DNA of 64,000 nt, from NCBI GenBank assembly GCA_018806915.1, contig JAGKQI010000048.1, forward strand, positions 558,001 through 622,000, read 5' to 3'. The first letter of the stretch is position 1; each line of letters starts with the position of its first letter. The stretch comes from Phytophthora colocasiae. Lineage: Eukaryota > Oomycota > Peronosporomycetes > Peronosporales > Peronosporaceae. Below the pieces are notes generated by a model, which was given only the letters and a program-made list of their open reading frames with translations, searched no databases and was not told where the DNA came from. Below, one piece after another: positions 30,888 to 41,055 of this stretch. The position numbers and the translations under genes are program-made.

Positions 30888-31076
30888 GCGGACCATCGAC
30901 TGGTGGAACAGGAAGTCTACTTCTGTCGGCCGTGTCTGAACGACGCGCTTGCGTCCAAAGCGCAAGCAATCGCACGGGACGAAGTCATAACCCGCGGGGA
31001 ATATGAATGGAGCAATACGTACGGCAGCTCATCTGGCAATGAACCTGTGCCGCTGGATGATCTGAATGATCACTAA

Positions 31077-31757
31077 GTTGAGTGATGGGAGATAATGGTA
31101 ATGAACATCGCTGGCAAAAGCTTGAACAGAGACTGTATCATGTTCAAAGGAACATCGCTTAACTGTTAACACGTTGTCTGCACAGGAGATATGGCTACAT
31201 GTACTTCACGGTCCGATGTGCAAATCAAAGAAGCTTGAAAGCCTCGAGTTCGAATTATTTGTCAGAGGTCAAGTCGAACGTGTATTTCCATCAACGACTG
31301 CACCGTGACCAGCGCACCTGGGCCTGTTTCGAGCGACGACAGCTCCGTCAGCATCCGATCCCCGGCTAAACGCATCGTATCCAACACTTGCAACCATGCG
31401 CTTTCGCTGACCGACGGCTATCTATACCTACACTGTGTCAGAGTTGGCCGCTGTTAGTTCATCGGGGTTTCCGAACCCAATGTCGAAGCCGGTCTTTCTT
31501 GGCATCGATGTACTGTACCGTGCCGCTGTGTGCGTCGCCATCGCCATACGAGCGGGTGACTCATGAGACGCTAACATCCACAGTCGAGTACTGTACACTA
31601 TACCATTGCGATCTCCATCTCAACGGCAGGTGGTACTGGTGACGCACGCCAAGTTTTTCAATGGAGAAGAGCCTGTAGTTTTGTCTGCTAGAATTCAATC
31701 CCCCTTTGGTAGCTCGATCTGATCTCATTATCTGAGTTACTTGGACGAGTGAAGACC
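31077..31757. other. spacer between START-FYVE genes
   Basis: About 680 bp with no gene or repeat recognised; presumably holds the promoter of the next START-FYVE gene. Confidence 0.45.
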
Positions 31758-32995
31758 ATGAAGTTCCCCCTTCCACCCGACGTCATGCCAAGGCTGGAGC
31801 TTCCGTTCCACGAGTCGTGGACCACGACCAACAATATATCGAGCATCTAGCGTCGGTCTTCGTGAACGAGACTGTCGATCAGTATATGGAGCATCTGCAG
31901 GCCTCACGTATTCATCACAGCCCCCGGGTCTGCAAGAAGCGATGGAAGCAGATCAAGAAGCGTGGCAACATGACGGTCTATCAAGACCGGAATGCAGATG
32001 AGAGTGTGCGCCAGAAATTAAGCTTCCGGACGTTATTGGAGACGCCCGGGGCTTTAGCCAAGACTCACGTAGTCATGGGATTGGGATACTGCGAGGGACT
32101 CATGGAGGATGCTGTGTACGGCTCCGTAGCCCCCACTGAAGAGCTCATGATGATTAAAACCGCCTACTCGCAGGACGGTGTCGTGGACTGCAGGATACTA
32201 GCGACAATCCTCGCCCCAACGACGATCGACCCCTTGCGCGAGCTCCAGATCAAATGGTGTGTCAACGGATCGGCCCCTATGCTCGTATCCAGTGTTGTTC
32301 GTAAGCGGGACTTTGTCTACGTCGAATCTTCTGGTATCGTGATGACCCAGACGGGAGAACGTATTGGCTTCAACTTCCTGCACTCTCTGGAGTTCGAAGG
32401 GGTCCCAGACTTGAGTCATCTCGGTCTGGTTCGAGCGAATCTCAGTATCTGCAGCCTCTTCAGACAGCGAGAGGAAGGGGGCGTGGAGCTTTTCCTTCAA
32501 GGTTTCTGTGACCCTCTAGGCAACATGGCAGAAAGTGTAGCCATTTTGACTACAGCAGAGGCGATACTGAGCTACGCAGGGGTGGTGCATTGCGGACAGA
32601 TGAAGAAACTCAACTGGGCGTTAAACAAGAACGCAAACATTGTGTACGCTCGGCAACCAGATATCTGCTGCGTGTGCCACAAGTTACACGGCTCTGGCTT
32701 AATGCCCAAGAAGTTTTGTCGTATCTGTAAAGGCAGAGTGTGCAGCAAATGCCAGCAGCCCCAGAAACTCAGCTTTGTGGACCTCCGAACGAGAAAAGTG
32801 AAGCAGTATACCTTGTCGTTCTGTTCCAGTTGTGTCAACGCAGCGCACTACTGGAGAGCTCTAGAAATTGCGCATGACGAACTGGTGGAGGCGAACCCCA
32901 TGGTTGCGTACGAAGTGAATCAGGAGTCCATCTCGTCGGTGTCATCTTTCCGGTCGTCATCGCAGTCGGATCTTCGGTTGCCGTTCTTCGCTTAG
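31758..32995 (+). CDS. START-like/FYVE zinc-finger protein
   Basis: The most complete family member here. The ATG at 31758 gives MKFPLPPDVMPRLELPFHE, matching the truncated paralogue at 4193. The main frame (from about 31817: DHDQQYIEHLASVFVNETVD) is shifted by one base, so a 1-nt indel near 31810 must be real, an assembly error, or bypassed by starting at the internal ATG near 31886. The START-like region covers about residues 25-250 (KRWKQIKKRGN, VVRKRDFVYVESSGI). The FYVE-like finger has CCVC, CRIC, CSKC and SFCSSC, followed by a Ser-rich tail. Likely a lipid-binding peripheral membrane protein. Confidence 0.8.
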
Positions 32996-34618
32996 GCTAA
33001 GAACAGTGTAAGGGAGGAGCTGCTGTAATAATGTTCTGTACATATAGCCATGGTAGAAAGCTCGATCAGAATGGGTCGCGTTGAGGACCATGATGATTTC
33101 TCCGTTCATTGATGTCCGATGAAGCCATTTCCGTGCATGTACACTGTAGCCACCACGAAGTGAATCTTCAGTTTCTCGGGAGACGCTGGTACCACCGAAT
33201 TTAGAATTCAAATTCAGTGTGTTTTCAGTATAATTCGGTGAGCATTCGGTCGACCAGATAGAGTCGGATTTCATGGTTCAGGTTGAACTTGGGACGACGT
33301 AAGATAAATAAAATACCTTACACTTATTTTTCAAAAATTCAGTTCCCGCCGGTTGGACGGTTGTCATTTCACGATTTCCCCCCCTAGGACGCAGACGCCA
33401 GAGTGAAGATCGATGGAGAGCTCGGTGCGTTCACTAACCTTCCTCGGGTGGACATTAATGCATAAACTAACTAAATAATGTCTATTACACCACAGGGATC
33501 GTTTGGAGAGGTCGAGGCCGTGTCACCCACTCAGCGCAATGCTGCTGCGCTGGAGAAACCGCGACTTCGTGAGGACCAACGCAACGATGTCCATCCTGAT
33601 GTCAGTATCGCAGCGAAGCCACCTGACGAGCCTCGAGGGACTATCGAAGCACGTGAAGCAGAGAGGATTGCGCAAGGTCGGCTAGACAACCAAGCGATTC
33701 GTCTGGTGGAGGAAGGCCGGCGTAAGCTGACTCGCAGCGCAGCTGCGATGCTAAGACGTTCGGATGGTGAAGCGAGTGAAGCGGACGCAAGCGACAGTCG
33801 TAAACGTGATCAGTTGGAAAGAAAAACGCTACGCGATACATTCGGAATCGAATCGGATTCCAGCTCGGACGACGGGGAACAGACCGAAGTGATTGCGAGT
33901 GGAAATTCCTCAAGCTACGCAGGTTCTGACTCCGAAGACAAGTCACTTGGTGAAGCTGCTAATAGCGCTGCCCGGATGGACGAAGATGAAGCAGGCGATG
34001 ATGTATCTACCGAACGGTCGAACCCGCACCAAACACCGAAATTACACCGAAAGATTGATCTTGGCGTTCGAGCTAGTGGTCCGGTTTGGCTTTATGATTT
34101 CGAGACCCGATTCGATTCGTGGGAAGAGTTCCATGAAGCTTTCGATGCGTTCCAGCGACGGACATATCAGCAGTTTTCGAAGCGTACAAGCACTTCAGTT
34201 TCCCTTCGCAACAAGCAAATTCTACGGGCAAGCAAAGCCAGGGAAAACGCTAGAAAGAGGGCCCGTCGCGAAGTTGTCCTGATTCCAGAAGAATGGGAGA
34301 CTTACGCAAAGACATTGGTATGCACACATGGACAACCCTACGAACCGAAGGGAGGAGGGAAGCGGATTCATAACCAGGTTCGTGATACGAAGTGCAAGGC
34401 CAGGGTAAACGTGTGTGTAGTCCAGTCGATCAGTGGAAAGTGGTCACTACGCGCCAATGCCTCTGGGGTCCACAACCATTCCTTGAACAAGATTGGATGG
34501 GAAAACTATGCGGAAAACAGGGTTGTGCAGGAACCCCACCTGAAACATGACGTCGCAGTACTGCATAAAGCTGGCGCGAGTGTGCGAGGGATTCTTCAGT
34601 ATCTCCGGCAAAGAACAG

Positions 34619-35884
34619 GTACACCTTACTACGAATTCGGTGGAATTTCGGTGTCCTAACTAATTTCGGTAACCATTCGGTGGCTATGTTTTGGTTGTGT
34701 TTTCAGGGAAGAAGACAATCTTGCGCGACGTGCACAACATGGTTCAGAGATTAAAGATCGAGAGCCAGGGAGGATTGAATGATGCTCAACGTGCATTTGC
34801 AGTTTTGGAAGAATTTTGCCGGCAAGACAGAGAGAATTCTGCTGAGATAAAGATCGACGAGGACAGCGACTTCGCCCGTATAGCTACGTTCCAGTCGGCA
34901 AGAATGAAGCGGCTATTTAAGGCGTTTCCGGAGATCATTATGGTGGATTCTACACACAACACGAATTCGAATCGCTACAAACTGTTTAGTTTCGTCGTGC
35001 ATGATGTCTTCGGCAAGGGCCAATACGTGCATCATGCTCTTGTTGAAAGTGAACATAAAGTGAATCTTCGTCAAGTCATGGAAATCTTCAAGGCGAACAA
35101 TCCAGACTGGTCCAAAATTGAAGTGGTGATGACAGACAAGGCGTTTCACGAAAAAGCGGTTTTGGCAGAGACTTTACCGCAGGCAAGACAGCTACTTTGT
35201 CAATGGCATGTGATTACCTGGCTCAAAGTTAGCAGCTCGTCTTGCAAAAAGCGTTAAGAAGGAAGTGAAGGCTCTCATGCGGTTACTGGTGTATGCTGAG
35301 AGTGCGGATCAATACGAAGATGCAAAGGGGCCCTGCTGCACACGTTGGGTGATGATCCAGCGCACGAGTTGTATCTAAACTTTGTCGAGAACTGGGATAA
35401 ATCCAAGGACGAGTGGGTCTCCTACAAGAGAGGCAATGTTCCTCACCTCACGAATAATACGAACAATCGGATCGAGTCGAAATGGGGCAAGATTAAGGAC
35501 GTGATCGACGGCTCATTCTCTATTGATCAGCTGCTATCGACTCTGATAACACTACAAGAATACGCGGAAGAACAGTACCTGACTGAATACCACAAGGTTG
35601 GCAGTCGCCCGGCGCGAGCTTCAGAAGATCCGGAGCTGTCCCTGCTTGGACTTCAACTGAGTTCGTTTGCCTTCGATTTGGTATCAAAGCAGCATGAGTT
35701 AGCCACTGGAGTTGACGCAGAGTACCTGGTGGAACTGGGTGATTCTGAGAGAGCAGTAGTTACCAGTCCTCGATCTGGGGCGGAGTACGTGGTGAACACT
35801 AGGGTACGTTGCTGTTCGGTGAAGATTTTGGTGATTCGGTAAATTTTCGGTATGATGATCTAACGCTTTGATTTTGCTTTACAG
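34619..35884 (+). repeat. TTCGGT motif clusters in MULE introns 1 and 2
   Basis: Intron 1 (34619-34706) contains four TTCGGT hexamers and intron 2 (35804-35884) contains three. The same hexamer, either orientation, occurs three times at 33194-33250 near the left end, at least five times at 37853-37930 and once at 38149-38154 near the right end. Intron 3 has none. Confidence 0.8.
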
Positions 35885-36513
35885 TCTAGTTGTTGCGACT
35901 GTATCTTTATGAAGACGTGCCTACTGCCGTGTCGACACGTTTTGTACATCAGAAATACTTGTCATTTTGAGACGGTGGTCCCCCCTCTTCGGTACATTGC
36001 TACGCGGTGGATAGTTCACAGTTCTGAGAATGACATCGGCAACGGCGATATTCCTTGTGGTGGATTGAAGCAAGGTGTGTGTCCTTCACTGCCAAAAGAG
36101 AAGACGCTGTCAAGTGGTCTGATGTACTGTGAAGCAAAGGCTATGGCGGAGAAGATCGTTGACCGTATGGTTCTCCAGTCGACGCCCACGTTCAAGGTGG
36201 CGTTAAATTGGTTGGAAGCCTTCTATGAAGCACTACACTCTGGTCGCGTGGTGGACTTCGCTCATGAAACTGCACCTGAGTTTCCAGGTCTATCCCAGGT
36301 ATCTTCCGTTGGAGGTGTGACGCTGTCCCAGATGTCGTTTGCTGAGCACACCTCGCCACAATACATTCCGTTAGAGGCACCCGACCTTACTAGTGAAGAA
36401 GGCGGTGCTGTACTTGGGGGCAGTGATTCTGCAGCAGCTCAAGGTGTTGAGGAACCAGTCAAGGAAATGGAACCAGAGCCTCTACCCGATACAGAAGCCG
36501 TGCCAGAGTGTAC

Positions 36514-36575
36514 CGAATCAGCACCGAATCCTACCGAATCTGCACCGAATCCAACCGAACCTACACCAAAGCCAG
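36514..36575 (+). repeat. ACCGAA-based tandem repeat in MULE exon 3
   Basis: Four ACCGAATC units about 14-16 nt apart, then AACCGAACC, encode the repeat TESAPNPTESAPNPTEPTPK. The unit is the element's terminal and intronic hexamer in the opposite orientation, here used as protein code. Confidence 0.8.
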
Positions 36576-38777
36576 CCGATTTGAACGAAGCTGCAAAGGC
36601 GGTTACCTGGAAATTCACGGAACGCCCACTGATCAATGGCATGACTAAGGCACAGCGGAAACAGGCTCAGGCAAAGAAAGATCGAGAGCTTGCGCTTGAA
36701 TTGGCGGCTGAGTGCCGAGGAGGCAAAGTATGGAGACAAGTATCATTTGAAGAGATTGCTGTCCTGCTGAACGGCTCGTACAGTGTGCGTGGAGCAAAAG
36801 CTATAGTGGATGCTTGTGAGATTCCAAGTGTGGAGGTTAATGAGACGCTAGAGATCAGACCTCGCTCTGCTGGCCATGTTACTCCTACAATAAGTAGTAT
36901 TCCACAGCAGCCGAAGCTTGTGGAGGCGATAGAAGCTATCAAACGGAAAGACGACATTGACCTTATTGCGCATTGGAACGGCTACGGAAGCGCGACATTT
37001 GATCAATTGGACGCAATGATTTCACTACTAGAAGCTCGCAGTTGTTTCGATTTGGTTAAGAGAACCACTAGCTGGATCGAAGGAGTTGAATGGAGGATTT
37101 CGGATATCCGGGGACCATTTGGAGACACATGCAATGTGACAAAGGTGCGTGTTGCTTAAACTATATTGTCAATTCTTAACTAAGGATTATTTGATGTACA
37201 GGACGAGCACATCACCAACGTGGAGTTGCTAAATCTTAGTGTGAACAACATCCCGGGTGAAATTGTGAGTGGATATCAACTTCTTGACTTTCGGGAGAAC
37301 CTGTGGCTACACACTACCTCTATTCTAGTGTCTCTCATGGTTCTACGCGAGGAATACCCCAATGTGGGTATTATCAGCCCGTCATTCAAAGACTTTATGG
37401 AACGCGACCAGCAATTGCGCATAGCGGCAGGATTTGGATCTGCTGACCCAAAGAATACTCGAGTTATGTCCGTCTTCAATGTTGGCGCTCACTGGGTCGC
37501 ATTCTTAGTCGACAGGAACGTTGACATCGAAACGGGGATGGTTACTTGCTACATGTTCGACCCACTCCAGTCACAGAGGTGCTACCTGACTATTGAAAGA
37601 AGTGTTCGAAGAGTTATCGAGACGCTACTCGGCCTCGAGGACAAGTTGATCTACGTAATGGTCGATTCGTGCAAACAGCAGGATGGCAGCTCATGTGGCT
37701 TATGGTGTATCGCAATTCTGGAGATGCTTCTAGCTAACGCGTCGTGGGACGACTGCATGTACAACCTGCTACCGTATTTGCGCATGCGGTATCTCTACAA
37801 GACTATCAATTTCGTCACTACAACGGCTGCAGCCAAATAATGCCAAAATAAATTCGGTGGACATTCGGTGTAAATTTGGTATCACCGAACCACGATTTCG
37901 GTAGCACCGAACGTAGACACCGAATTTACCGATTCAATTTGATGATGGATGAAAATCCTTAAGTCGAAAAGTTTCCAAATTTAGAATTGACATTGAAAGA
38001 TTGATGCTCAGTGGTGTATTTTGCACCACACCAAACCGAAGATAAAATAAATTTACCCTAGTTAATGGGTAATGAAACTTACAGCTGTTTCTGGATTGTC
38101 AAAGTCAGTACATACTTACCGTCAGACGTCAAATGATGTCCATCTAGATTCGGTGGTACAAACATCGTCCCAGTTTCTCGCATCTCCCTTTCAAATCGTC
38201 TCACTCCCATCTGAGCTTTGAAACACTTCCCCTTCAACTTGAAGGCGCAACGGTCATGTTCAACATGAGCAACAAGTTGGTGTCCTTCAGCACGCAGACA
38301 GTCGACTGTCAGACTTGTACAACAGTCCTATGGATGAAGCAGTCTTCGCAGCGATAGCTGCAATACCTACGTGTAAACTACTAGTACCCCATGTACTACA
38401 TGTAGTACATGTAACATACACGCTGGCTCAAGGAAAACCGGGAAACGAACTGCAGGAGGCAAATGGGTCCCATTGTGGGAATGGCGCCATTCGCAGATGT
38501 TGTCCTGCACAAACATTTGATCACGCGGATGTGGCTTTTCCGGTGCACTCGAATCTTACCCTGCAATAAGCCCAAAAAGTCGTTCAGATGCAGCACAACT
38601 TGACCATTGAGTAAAGCTGCAATTGCCACGCACACCAGTATCTTTTAGTAGCTTTCATTTGGAGACCGTTAGCTGTTGAGCTTGCAGGCTGATTCAGTTA
38701 CATGTACGCTTTGAGATCTTCACGATCGAAACTTTGGCTAGATGCACGCTGATGGCGTTTTTAATCTGTGGACAATA

Positions 38778-38841
38778 CCGATGGTTCTCGCAACTTCAAA
38801 CATCGAGAACTGCCCGATGGTTCTCGCAACTTCAAACATCG
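38778..38841 (+). repeat. two-copy 36-bp direct repeat
   Basis: The 28-nt string starting CCGATGGTTCTCGCAACTTC occurs at 38778 and again at 38814 without mismatch, separated by 8 nt. It lies about 500 bp upstream of the transporter ATG. Confidence 0.85.
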
Positions 38842-39266
38842 CCCGTGTATGGACGACCTCTCAGCTGGGCAACGGATAGTTCTGGCGGCACGTGCCAAGT
38901 TGCCAGCCAACGCACTGGAACGACATGCAGGAACGTGTGCGCTCGCCGTAAACTCGGGACAGAGTTGGTGTCGAAGAGCGTCGCCCGCGTCATGCACCGT
39001 GTCTCATGACGTCCAAGCACGAACAACTTGACGACGGTTTTGCCTCGTCTCGTTATTCGAGAGCTCTGGGCCAGTGCATGCACTGCATGATGCAGGTCCG
39101 TCGGCACTATCCCATGCAAACTCCGATCCAGATGATCTTGCTGTTCCTCTAATCAGTAGCCAAGTTCAAGGTGACCTGCAGATTTTAACAACATGCGCTT
39201 CCCAACTGCAAGCCCCGTAGCTGCACTTCGGTTGGTACTGGGATCTCGAAACGGTTTCTGCTCTTG

Positions 39267-39281
39267 TCATTCTTCTTTTTC
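39267..39281 (+). promoter_or_regulatory. oomycete initiator of the transporter gene
   Basis: TCATTCTTCTTTTTCC matches the initiator core TCATTYY followed by a pyrimidine tract, 65 nt before the ATG. Confidence 0.55.
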
Positions 39282-39331
39282 CGGTGCAAAGCTCAGCTCG
39301 TAACTTCAGCAAAAAGAATCCTCGAAAAACA

Positions 39332-40729
39332 ATGGTGTTTAACCGGATTTCAGCTTTCGCCGACAAAATGTGGAACTCCATCGCTACGGCACCGTCGGAA
39401 GGCGACTACAACGCCGTCACGACGCCCAATGGCCACCAGAACCATACGCCAACGGCGGAGAAATGCTTCGCTCTGTCGCTGATTCTCTTCGAGATCGTGT
39501 GTCTGATCTTCTTCGCACTGAAATTCGACATGCCCAGCCCGAAGAACAATGACGCTGACACTGTGAGCACCATGAACTACTACCCAATGTACATGGACGT
39601 GCACGTCATGATCTACATTGGTTTCGGCTTCTTGATGACCTTCCTGCGTAAATACAGTATGAGCGCTGTGTCTCTCAACTTTGTCGTCGCTGTGCTGTCC
39701 CTTCAGTGGGGTATCATTGCAGTCACCATGGCGCACCAGATCGGATCGAACCACTTTTCCACCAAGTTGTTGGACATCCCCACGATGATCAACGGTGACT
39801 TTGCTGCCGGTGCTGTGCTCATCAGTTTTGGAGCTGTTCTGGGTAAAACCACCCCCACTCAGCTCGTCTGGATGACGTTCCTTGAAATCATCTTCTACGC
39901 CCTCAACGAGTACCTGGTGCTTGAGGAGTTCAAGGTCAGCGATGCTGGTGGCTCCATGGTTATCCACACGTTCGGAGCTTTCTTCGGTCTCGCTGTTACC
40001 ATTATGTTGGGCGTCCCGAGTGAAAACGAGCAGAGCCACAACACTTCGCGCTACCACTCGGACGTGTTCGCTATGATCGGAACGCTCTTCCTTTGGATGT
40101 ACTGGCCGTCGTTCAACTCTGCACTCGTGGGCTCGGACGGTTTCCAGCAGGAACGCGCAGTGATGAACACGGTGCTCAGTATCGCAGCTTCGTGTGCCTC
40201 TGCTTTCGCAGCTACGAAGATGATGAGTCACACCAAGAAGTTCGATATGGTGCACGTTCAGAATGCTACCCTTGCCGGTGGAGTCGCTATGGGAACGAGC
40301 TGCAACCTTGCTATCAGTCCTGCGGCTGCCATCACTGTCGGTCTTGTGGTTGGCATTGCCTCCACGTTCGGATTCTGCTACGTGACTCCTAAGCTGGAGC
40401 AGGTCATCCGGATGTCGGACACATGCGGTATCCTCAACTTGCACGGTATGCCTGGTGTTGTGGGTGGTCTTGCTGGAGCCATCGTCACTTTCTCCGCCTC
40501 GGACGACTTCTACGGAGACAGCTTGACGTCTGTCTTCGCTGCTCGTGCCTACCGTTCGTCCAGCGAGCAGGGCTGGTACCAGCTTCTTGCTATCGTGTCT
40601 TCTGCTGGAATTGGCGCTGTGTCCGGCCTCCTGGTCGGATATTTCCTAAAGTCCAAGCTGTTCCGTCAGCAGAAGCTCAAGTACGAAGACGACGAATGGT
40701 TCTACGTGCCGGAGGAGTGCCATGCTTAA
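39332..40729 (+). CDS. Rh-type ammonium transporter
   Basis: 465 residues from the ATG at 39332 (context AACAATGG); the frame is open upstream but only from a GTG. Rh-family blocks are clear: DVHVMIYIGFGFLMTFLRKY, NGDFAAGAVLISFGAVLGKT, GGSMVIHTFGAFFGLAV (pore His), MIGTLFLWMYWPSFNSA, and ILNLHGMPGVVGGLAGAIV (second pore His). About eleven to twelve membrane segments are expected. The protein would pass ammonia/ammonium across a membrane. No introns. Codons favour G/C at third positions. The stop codon TAA is part of the TTAA into which a piggyBac element is inserted, so the native 3' UTR is displaced by 4.1 kb. Confidence 0.95.
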   Translation: MVFNRISAFADKMWNSIATAPSEGDYNAVTTPNGHQNHTPTAEKCFALSLILFEIVCLIFFALKFDMPSPKNNDADTVSTMNYYPMYMDVHVMIYIGFGFLMTFLRKYSMSAVSLNFVVAVLSLQWGIIAVTMAHQIGSNHFSTKLLDIPTMINGDFAAGAVLISFGAVLGKTTPTQLVWMTFLEIIFYALNEYLVLEEFKVSDAGGSMVIHTFGAFFGLAVTIMLGVPSENEQSHNTSRYHSDVFAMIGTLFLWMYWPSFNSALVGSDGFQQERAVMNTVLSIAASCASAFAATKMMSHTKKFDMVHVQNATLAGGVAMGTSCNLAISPAAAITVGLVVGIASTFGFCYVTPKLEQVIRMSDTCGILNLHGMPGVVGGLAGAIVTFSASDDFYGDSLTSVFAARAYRSSSEQGWYQLLAIVSSAGIGAVSGLLVGYFLKSKLFRQQKLKYEDDEWFYVPEECHA

Positions 40730-41055
40730 CCCCCCCGCACTCACATCAATTTTGGGACCCTGTCCACACCCACACATGTTGTATATACTACATGTTAAAA
40801 CCATGCAACACTTTCAATTTGTATTGATTACCATAAGTACGATGCCTTTTTCTGAGATGCGGGAAGCTGGCTCGATTCGTACGGCTGTACTATGTAGTAG
40901 CATGTAGTAAAAGACACCACCGTCAGAACTCATATTTTCAACAGGAAGTATATACAACGCGCTAGATTGACCTTTTTATTAGGAACCGAGTAAAGTGCAA
41001 ACGACTATGTCATTGATTGCTTCGTGCAATACGGTGAAGCGCACTATCGTACCAA

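Larger units (their letters stand above)
18334..31076 (+). pseudogene. START-like/FYVE gene split by a retrotransposon
   Basis: The 5' part (18334-19366) begins MTKRFANPFQPLDLNG and holds the START-like region (ELERLARMFVQDHI, NRDFVYMESTGVD). A UAG (19156-19158) sits where relatives have Trp in MKKL[NV]W. The same frame then enters a FYVE-type finger: CVTC, CKIC, VCKSC. The gene is cut after CFMLA at 19366 and resumes at 30888 with DHRLVEQEVYFCRPCLNDAL, ending at 31076. Removing the element with one GCGG copy restores the frame exactly. The usual role would be lipid- or phosphoinositide-linked membrane recruitment; this allele is broken twice. Confidence 0.85.
33478..37840 (+). pseudogene. 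MULE transposase fused to SWIM finger and Ulp1-like protease (four exons, two frameshifts)
   Basis: Exon 1 (33478-34618): acidic N-terminus, then a FAR1-like finger (FDSWEEFHEAFDAF, C-THG, CKARVNVCV, HNHSLN). Exon 2 (34707-35803): MULE catalytic domain with MVDSTHNTNSNRYKLFSF, VVMTDKAFHEKA, CQWHV and NRIESKWGK. Exon 3 (35885-37144): SWIM finger (CCDC...CLLPCRHV). Exon 4 (37202-37840): Ulp1-type cysteine protease with GAHWVAFLVD (His), MFDPLQSQ (Asp) and QQDGSSCGLWC (Gln, Cys). Introns 34619-34706, 35804-35884 and 37145-37201 are GT-AG. Frameshifts near 35228 and 35330 break this copy. Such protease-bearing MULEs are known in plants; the protease's role in transposition is unclear. Confidence 0.85.
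33179..38170 (+). mobile_element. MULE (Mutator-like) transposon, 4,992 bp, complete ends
   Basis: Flanked by a perfect 10-bp duplication, CAGTTTCTCG, at 33169-33178 and 38171-38180. Terminal inverted repeats of about 27 bp: left GGAGACGCTGGTACCACCGA, right (reverse complement) GGACGATGTTTGTACCACCG; both continue A-A-T-Y-TAG. The hexamer TTCGGT/ACCGAA is clustered near both ends and inside the element. One four-exon gene fills the interior. It lies just downstream of the START-FYVE gene in the same orientation. Confidence 0.93.
38181..39331. other. upstream region of the ammonium transporter gene
   Basis: No gene recognised. Contains a 36-bp-period repeat (38778-38841) and an initiator at 39267. 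Small ORFs on both strands show no family features. Confidence 0.45.

Noticed and set aside
39350..40444. 364-codon minus-strand ORF opposite the ammonium transporter
   Set aside because: It is the complement of a strongly GC3-biased gene. The His/Asp/Ser-rich reading has no family features, while the plus strand has clear Rh motifs.
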